Assembly: GCF_000829825.1 (NCBI RefSeq)
Contig: NZ_JXSL01000030.1
Location: forward strand, 69,501 to 133,500
Reading direction: 5' to 3'
Source: Paramagnetospirillum magnetotacticum MS-1
Lineage (GTDB): Bacteria > Pseudomonadota > Alphaproteobacteria > Rhodospirillales > Magnetospirillaceae
Length of the DNA stretch: 64,000 bases
Notes under the pieces: generated by a model
The model's input: only the letters and a program-made list of their open reading frames with translations
Told to the model about the DNA's origin: nothing
The model's database searches: none
Part shown: piece by piece, positions 59,198 through 64,000 of the stretch
Layout: the number at the start of each line of letters is the position of its first letter
How positions within the stretch are numbered: the first letter of the stretch is position 1
Position numbers and translations under genes: made by a program

Positions 59198-61131
59198 GCA
59201 TCCGAACAAAACTCCTCGTCCCTCTGCTGTTGCTGGCGGCTTGCGTTTTGGCCGCCTTGCACTTCGTCGCCTTCGACACGCTGAAAAGGACTCTGCTGAC
59301 CGAGCGGATCAACGGCGAACAGCGGGCCCTCGGCCTGCTGGCCCTGGCCATCGCGCCCGATATGCAGGCCAGCGACCTTGCCAAAATCCACGAGACCATG
59401 GTCGAGGCCGAAGGACACCATCCCTGGTGGCGGTCCTTGGTCTTGGCCACCCCGATGGGGCTTCGCCTTTACCCCCTGCTTCCGTCAGAGTCCGAGCCAG
59501 CAAATTTGTTACGGCTGTCCGCCCAGGTCAGCGCCGCGGGCCGCCCGTTGGGCGAACTGGGCGTGGAGGTCGACCTGGACACCCTGGTGGCTCCGGCCCT
59601 GGCGGTAGTCTATCGCTTGGAACTGGCGGTCATACTGATCCTGATCCTGGGGACCCTGGCGGTGGTGACGGTCCAGACCCGCACGGTGATATCCCCCCTA
59701 AGGCGTTTGGCCGAGGCCAGCGAACTCCTGTCCAGGGGACGCTACGACGTGGTCCTGCCGCTTCCCTCGGCCGACGAGGTCGGCAATCTGGTCCGCGCTT
59801 TCGAGTCCATGCGCAACGCGGTGGCGCACCGTGAAGCCGCCCTGACCGAAAGCGAGGGGCGCTTCCGCGATCTGGCCGAATCGGCATCGGACTGGTTCTG
59901 GGAGACCGATACCGATTACCGCCTGACCTTCGTGTCCGACCGCATCGGCGCCATCCTCGGCGTCAAGCCTTCGGCCATTCTCGGCTACACCTATTTTGAC
60001 GTGGGCCTGTCGGATTACGATACGGATCTGGCCCGCACCCATGCCGAGGATCTGGCCGCGCATCGCCCGTTCCGCGACCTGCTCTTCCATATCGGACCCG
60101 CGGACGCCAAGGACGAGAAGATCGTCCGCATCAGCGGCATGCCCTTCTACGACGAGAACGGTCTGTTCATCGGCTATCGCGGCATCGGCGCGGACGTGAC
60201 CCGCGAGGCGCGGGCGGAAGAGCGCGCCCGCCAGGCCCAACTGGAACTGGCCAACCAGCACGCCCAGTTGGAACGGCTGGTGGAGGAACGCACCGAAGCG
60301 CTGAAACAGGCCCAGGTCGAGACGCTTCAGGCGTCGCGCATGGCCAGCGTCGGCCAGTTGGCGGCGGGCATCGCCCACGAGATCAATACGCCGATCCAGT
60401 ATATCGGCGACAATCTCGCCTTCATCAAATCGGCCGCCGAGACGGTGGTTCCCCTGCTGGGCGAGGCGCGCAGCCTGGCTAAAAATATCGCCTCGGGCGG
60501 CGATAGCGCCGATCAGGGCCGAGCCTTTCTCGACCGTTACGACGCGGCGGGCCTGGACTTTCTCATCGAGGAAACACCACAGGCCGTGGCCCAATCCCTG
60601 GAAGGCGTGGCCCAGGTGGCGCGCATCGTCTTGTCCATGAAGGAATTCTCCCATCCGGGCACCACCCAGAAATCGGCGGTCGATATCAACCACGCGCTGG
60701 ACACCACCCTGGTGGTCTGCCGCAATACCTGGAAACATGTGGCTGGTGTAGAGACCCGATTCGATTCGGCCCTGCCCCTGGTCAACTGCCACCCGGGCGA
60801 GATGAATCAGGTCTTCTTGAACCTGATCGTCAACGCCGCCCACGCCATCGAGAGTTCGGGCAAGCCGCGGCCGGGAACTATCTCCGTCGAGACCCGGTTA
60901 TCCGGTGACTGGGCCGAAATCCGCATCTCGGACACCGGCACCGGCATTTCCGACGACATCGCCCCTCACATCTTCGATCCGTTCTTCACCACCAAGGAGG
61001 TGGGAAAAGGGACCGGCCAGGGACTGGCCATCTGCTATGACGTGGTGGTCAACAAACATGGCGGCCAGATTCTGGTCGGCGGCACCCCTGGAGAGGGCGC
61101 CGTCTTCACGGTCAGGATTCCCGTGGCATGA
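59194..61131 (+). CDS. sensor histidine kinase coupled to the PhnD-like protein
   Basis: 645 residues. Helix 1 is at about 5-25, a short periplasmic region to about 145, and helix 2 at about 145-165. Then HAMP (about 165-215, ISPLRRLAEASELLSRGRYD), a PAS domain (about 220-345), a coiled coil, and the NtrB-like HisKA box with His in GIAHEINTPIQYIGD. The HATPase shows NLIVNAAHAI, DTGTGIS and GTGQGLAI. An ATGA overlap with the binding-protein gene indicates a joint sensory unit; the two receiver proteins upstream are likely phosphorylation partners. Confidence 0.92.
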   Translation: MSIRTKLLVPLLLLAACVLAALHFVAFDTLKRTLLTERINGEQRALGLLALAIAPDMQASDLAKIHETMVEAEGHHPWWRSLVLATPMGLRLYPLLPSESEPANLLRLSAQVSAAGRPLGELGVEVDLDTLVAPALAVVYRLELAVILILILGTLAVVTVQTRTVISPLRRLAEASELLSRGRYDVVLPLPSADEVGNLVRAFESMRNAVAHREAALTESEGRFRDLAESASDWFWETDTDYRLTFVSDRIGAILGVKPSAILGYTYFDVGLSDYDTDLARTHAEDLAAHRPFRDLLFHIGPADAKDEKIVRISGMPFYDENGLFIGYRGIGADVTREARAEERARQAQLELANQHAQLERLVEERTEALKQAQVETLQASRMASVGQLAAGIAHEINTPIQYIGDNLAFIKSAAETVVPLLGEARSLAKNIASGGDSADQGRAFLDRYDAAGLDFLIEETPQAVAQSLEGVAQVARIVLSMKEFSHPGTTQKSAVDINHALDTTLVVCRNTWKHVAGVETRFDSALPLVNCHPGEMNQVFLNLIVNAAHAIESSGKPRPGTISVETRLSGDWAEIRISDTGTGISDDIAPHIFDPFFTTKEVGKGTGQGLAICYDVVVNKHGGQILVGGTPGEGAVFTVRIPVA

Positions 61132-61199
61132 TGTGGCGCAGACTTTGCCGGGCCGGAATGGCCTTTGGCCGGGCTTGAGGACGACCGGACAACGTCTCC

Positions 61200-61664
61200 T
61201 CATCCCCCTTCGCTCTTCCCCCGGAGACCGGGCAGCTTGCCGCCGCCGGTCAGGACAACAGCGGCCACGCCGCCGAGGTCGAGGCAAAGGGCGATGATGG
61301 AAATTCCATAATTCCCATGCCTGAACTGGTAGAGGTCATCGACGAGGACGTTTCCCGCCACGACGACCAGGATGCCCGAAGCCGCCAGCCCGATCCAGCT
61401 CACCTCGGCACGGGCCAGCGGGACGATACGGAGAACCGCATCGACGATCTTCGCTCCCAGAATATGGGCCGCCACCAGACCCGCGGGGGTCAGGAAAATG
61501 AACGCCCCGGCGATCAAGAGGCTGTCCAGGGCCCCGGTCGAATTCGGGCCGCCCCCCGACATGACGCCGAGATAGAGCACCAAGAGCAGGCTGAGCGGCG
61601 ACACGATCAGATTCAGCTTCCAAAAGCCTCTTCCCAGGACAGCCAGCGGAACCGTATCCATCAT
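61200..61664 (-). CDS. hypothetical four-helix membrane protein
   Basis: A 154-residue protein with four hydrophobic segments (about 18-37, 48-72, 87-105, 121-140), short loops and a basic Gly-rich tail. No catalytic motif or family signature is visible. It is convergent with the kinase gene, so it is transcribed apart from the signalling operon. The codon use looks native. Function unknown. Confidence 0.65.
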   Translation of the reverse strand: MMDTVPLAVLGRGFWKLNLIVSPLSLLLVLYLGVMSGGGPNSTGALDSLLIAGAFIFLTPAGLVAAHILGAKIVDAVLRIVPLARAEVSWIGLAASGILVVVAGNVLVDDLYQFRHGNYGISIIALCLDLGGVAAVVLTGGGKLPGLRGKSEGG

Positions 61665-61907
61665 TTTCAGGTCGTCCTCGCCCGCCCAGTCACGGCAGCA
61701 AGCTTAGGGGCAGGCCGGAAGAGGAAAAAGAGAATTCAGGCCCGCGTCAAACCCTGGCTGCGCCCCCCCCTTCCCATGGATGTCGCCTTTCGCATACCCC
61801 CCATTTCCCGTTTGGAACCATTCCCGTAAAGGCGGATAGTTGATTACCCGCAATTGACTTGTGGGTATGGGGCGTCTTTGGGTCATCCTTATCCGGGGGA
61901 CAAACTC

Positions 61908-63407
61908 ATGGCAGAGAAAAAAGCACTCAGTCCTTTCGAGGGCGTGTCAGGACGGACCGAGATATTGGGGCTTGGCGTGGCATTGGCCGCCCTGGTCGGG
62001 ATCATCCTGCTGCCCCTGCCCGACGGTTTGCAGGCGGCGGGACTGCGCATGTTGGCCATCATGGTCTTCGCCGTCATCATCTGGATGACCGAGGCCGTTC
62101 CCTATGCGGTCAGCGCCGCCGTGATCGTCTCGTTGATCGCCCTGGCCCTGGGACTAGGGCCAGCCCTGGGCGACCCCACCAAGCTGATGGGGTCGAGCAA
62201 GGCGCTGGGCATGGCTCTGTCGGGCTTTTCCAACACGGCCTTCGCCCTGGTGGCGGGCGCCATGTTCATCTCGGCAGCCATGATGATCACCGGATTGGAC
62301 AAGCGCATCGCCCTGGTGATCCTGTCGCGCCTGGGAGCGCGTACCGGCCGGGTCCTGGCTGGCGTGATCTTCACCGGCTTCGCGCTCAGCTTCCTGGTGC
62401 CATCCACGACCGCCCGCGTGTCGTGCATGGTTCCCATCGTCATGGGCATCATCGTGGCCTTCGGGGTGGACAAGCGCTCGCGCTTCGCCGCCGTGCTGAT
62501 GATCGCCACGGCCCAGGCCGATTCCTTGTGGAATGTGGGCATCAAGACGGCCGCCGCGCAGAACATGATCGCCGTGACCTTCATCGAGAAGCAACTGCAC
62601 TACACCATCAGCTGGCTGGAATGGTTCATCGCGGCGGCCCCCTTCTCGGCCGTCATGTCGGTCATTTTGTATTTTGTGCTGATGAAGCTGTTGCCGCCCG
62701 AAGTGGATGAGATCGAGGGCGGCAAGGCGACCATCGCCGCCAAGCTGGCCGAACTGGGCCCCATGAGTACGGGCGAGAAAAAGCTTCTGAGCATTTCGCT
62801 GATCCTGCTCGGCTTTTGGACCACCGAGAAGGTGCTGCATAATTTCGACACCTCGACCACCACCATGGTGGCCATCACCCTGATGCTGGTTCCGCGCATC
62901 GGGGTCATGGACTGGAAAGACGCCCAGGCCCGCATCGGCTGGGGAACCCTGATCCTGTTCGGCGTGGGGATCAGCCTGGGTCAGTGTCTGCTCGATACCG
63001 GCGCCGCCGCCTGGATGGCCAAATACATCGTGGCCACGTTCGGGATGGAGAACTTCCCCGCACTTGGCATCATCGCCGTGCTGGCCCTGTTCCTGATCAT
63101 CGTGCATCTGGGATTCGCCAGCGCCACCGGCCTGGCGGCGGCCATGATCCCCATCATCATCTCGGTCCTGCAAAGCATCAAGACGCCGGGAATCAACGTG
63201 GTGGGGCTGACCATGATCGCCCAATACGTGGTGAGCTTCGGCTTCATCCTGCCGGTGAACGCGCCTCAGAACATGGTGGTTTATTGTACGGAAACATTCG
63301 AGTCGAAGGACTTTATCCGTACCGGCATTCCCATCACGATCATCGCCTACATCATGATTTTGGTGATGAGCGCCACCTATTGGCGGTGGCTGGGCCTCAC
63401 GGGATAG
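61908..63407 (+). CDS. DASS-family (SLC13) anion:sodium symporter
   Basis: A 499-residue inner-membrane carrier with about eleven helices of the divalent anion:Na+ symporter family, importing dicarboxylates, sulfate or related anions. Family features are MLAIMVFAVIIWMTEAVPYAVSA near the N-terminus, FTGFALSFLVPSTTARVSCMVP (the SNT-type substrate loop appears as PSTTARV) and the C-terminal FILPVNAPQNMVVY. ATG 61908 has GGGGGA upstream. Its own terminator follows. The substrate cannot be decided from motifs alone. Confidence 0.92.
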   Translation: MAEKKALSPFEGVSGRTEILGLGVALAALVGIILLPLPDGLQAAGLRMLAIMVFAVIIWMTEAVPYAVSAAVIVSLIALALGLGPALGDPTKLMGSSKALGMALSGFSNTAFALVAGAMFISAAMMITGLDKRIALVILSRLGARTGRVLAGVIFTGFALSFLVPSTTARVSCMVPIVMGIIVAFGVDKRSRFAAVLMIATAQADSLWNVGIKTAAAQNMIAVTFIEKQLHYTISWLEWFIAAAPFSAVMSVILYFVLMKLLPPEVDEIEGGKATIAAKLAELGPMSTGEKKLLSISLILLGFWTTEKVLHNFDTSTTTMVAITLMLVPRIGVMDWKDAQARIGWGTLILFGVGISLGQCLLDTGAAAWMAKYIVATFGMENFPALGIIAVLALFLIIVHLGFASATGLAAAMIPIIISVLQSIKTPGINVVGLTMIAQYVVSFGFILPVNAPQNMVVYCTETFESKDFIRTGIPITIIAYIMILVMSATYWRWLGLTG

Positions 63408-63416
63408 AGCCCTTGA

Positions 63417-63446
63417 GGAACGGGGCGGCCGGGGCCGCCCCGTTCC
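63417..63446. terminator. bidirectional terminator hairpin
   Basis: GGAACGGGGCGGCC (63417-63430) is the exact reverse complement of 63433-63446, with a two-base gap. It sits between the convergent transporter and PhnA-like genes. Confidence 0.65.
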
Positions 63447-63454
63447 GGCCTGGC

Positions 63455-63805
63455 TCAGGCCTTCTTCACGAATTCCGACTTCAGGTTCATGGCGCCGATG
63501 CCGTCGATCTTGCACGAGATATTGTGGCCGTCGGTGGCATCCACCAGGCGGATGCCCTTGACCTTGGTTCCGCCCTTGACCACCAGGGACGAGCCCTTGA
63601 CCTTCAGATCCTTGATCACCGTGACGCTGTCGCCATCGCTGAGCAGATTGCCGTTGGCGTCGCGCACACCGGATTCGTCGGCCCCGGACGATCCATCGGC
63701 GGTCTCGGGATTCCATTCATGGGCGCAGTCGGGGCAAACCCACAGGCTGCCATCGTGATAGACGTTCTCGGAACTACATTCGGGGCACTTCAAACCACTA
63801 TTCAT
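63455..63805 (-). CDS. PhnA/YjdM-type zinc-ribbon protein
   Basis: A 116-residue cytosolic protein. The N-terminal zinc ribbon [21 protein letters not shown] has the CxxC...CxxC pattern, and the C-terminal SH3-like domain ([31 protein letters not shown]) is diagnostic of the family named after E. coli PhnA, which is not itself needed for phosphonate cleavage. ATG 63805 has GGAG nine bases upstream. Role unknown. Confidence 0.93.
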   Translation of the reverse strand: MNSGLKCPECSSENVYHDGSLWVCPDCAHEWNPETADGSSGADESGVRDANGNLLSDGDSVTVIKDLKVKGSSLVVKGGTKVKGIRLVDATDGHNISCKIDGIGAMNLKSEFVKKA

Positions 63806-63946
63806 TGCTGAGTTCTCCAATTTCGGCGGCATCCTAATGCACCCGCGGCCCGAAAGTCACCATCTGCAGAGGATGACAAGCCCCGGTCCGGCTGCTACCG
63901 TCCTGGAATTGTTGAAATTTACCGTATGGCCGGACGGAAGGGGATC

Positions 63947-64000
63947 ATGAGCCTGTTGCGCATGGCTTTGGCGGTGTGGCTGTTCTGGGGAACGGCGCCC
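63947..64000 (+). CDS. start of an exported protein (truncated by the window)
   Basis: ATG 63947 with a strong GGAAGGGG site opens a frame beginning MSLLRMALAVWLFWGTAP, which looks like a signal peptide. The 18 codons visible do not allow identification. Confidence 0.6.
   Translation, partial: MSLLRMALAVWLFWGTAP

Overview
The window is high-GC chromosomal DNA from an alphaproteobacterium of the Rhodospirillales, most like Magnetospirillum/Paramagnetospirillum. This rests on the overlapping pair of unlike bacterioferritins (an arrangement published for Magnetospirillum), the alphaproteobacterial lptF-lptD-surA-pdxA-rsmA block, class I PHB synthase with PhaR-like sites, and many sensor kinases and a soluble chemoreceptor. 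No magnetosome gene is visible, so the genus is an inference. ileS enters at the left edge and a secreted-protein gene leaves at the right edge.

Layout. 1-8.5 kb: ileS-ribF, a MaoC/PhaJ-type hydratase, a small lipoprotein, a secreted protein, a thioesterase, a divergent EamA exporter and LysR regulator, then bfr1-bfr2. 8.5-15.5 kb: a PAS sensor kinase, a 68-residue protein, an outer-membrane-barrel protein fused to a self-processing Hint domain, and next to it a convergent OmpR-type regulator and 7TMR-DISM kinase. 15.5-21.3 kb: holC, a GT2 glycosyltransferase, a long inverted repeat, two tandem M17 aminopeptidases and a flippase-like membrane protein. 21.3-30.8 kb: a divergent AmmeMemoRadiSam locus (radical SAM enzyme versus a Memo-AMMECR1 fusion), an AT-rich orphan membrane gene, a lone molybdopterin oxidoreductase subunit, cysQ, a probable structured RNA, a GNAT enzyme, tsaC/sua5 and a GlcD-type FAD oxidase. 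30.9-38.2 kb: the LPS-export, outer-membrane-folding and pyridoxal block, with no lptG at its usual place. 38.3-48.9 kb: a soluble chemoreceptor, a cytidylate-kinase-like protein, cytochrome b561, a SPOR lipoprotein, a large PAS/GAF kinase, phaC and an OmpA-like lipoprotein. 49-54.5 kb: alaC-hom-glpX-recJ with overlapping ends, then tRNA-Glu(TTC). 54.5-56 kb: a decayed mobile-element remnant (DUF5681 and small genes, minus strand) that runs into a receiver-HDOD gene missing its 5' end. 56-61.1 kb: a signalling operon (REC-HDOD, REC with degenerate HD-GYP, PhnD-like binding protein, sensor kinase). 61.2-64 kb: a small membrane protein, a DASS anion transporter, a PhnA-type protein and the start of an exported protein.

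Connections. PHB metabolism joins phaC, the R-hydratase gene and two matching TGCAGTGCAGC sites, one before the hydratase and one before the GNAT gene. Envelope biogenesis is strongly represented (LptF, LptD, SurA, flippase-like protein, SPOR and OmpA-like lipoproteins). Signalling dominates the rest: four sensor kinases, three receiver proteins and one chemoreceptor. The places with the best chance of new biology are the barrel-Hint protein beside its own two-component pair, the Memo-AMMECR1/radical-SAM locus with the adjacent AT-rich gene, the PhnD-kinase operon truncated by the tRNA-linked remnant, and the candidate RNA at about 27.5 kb.
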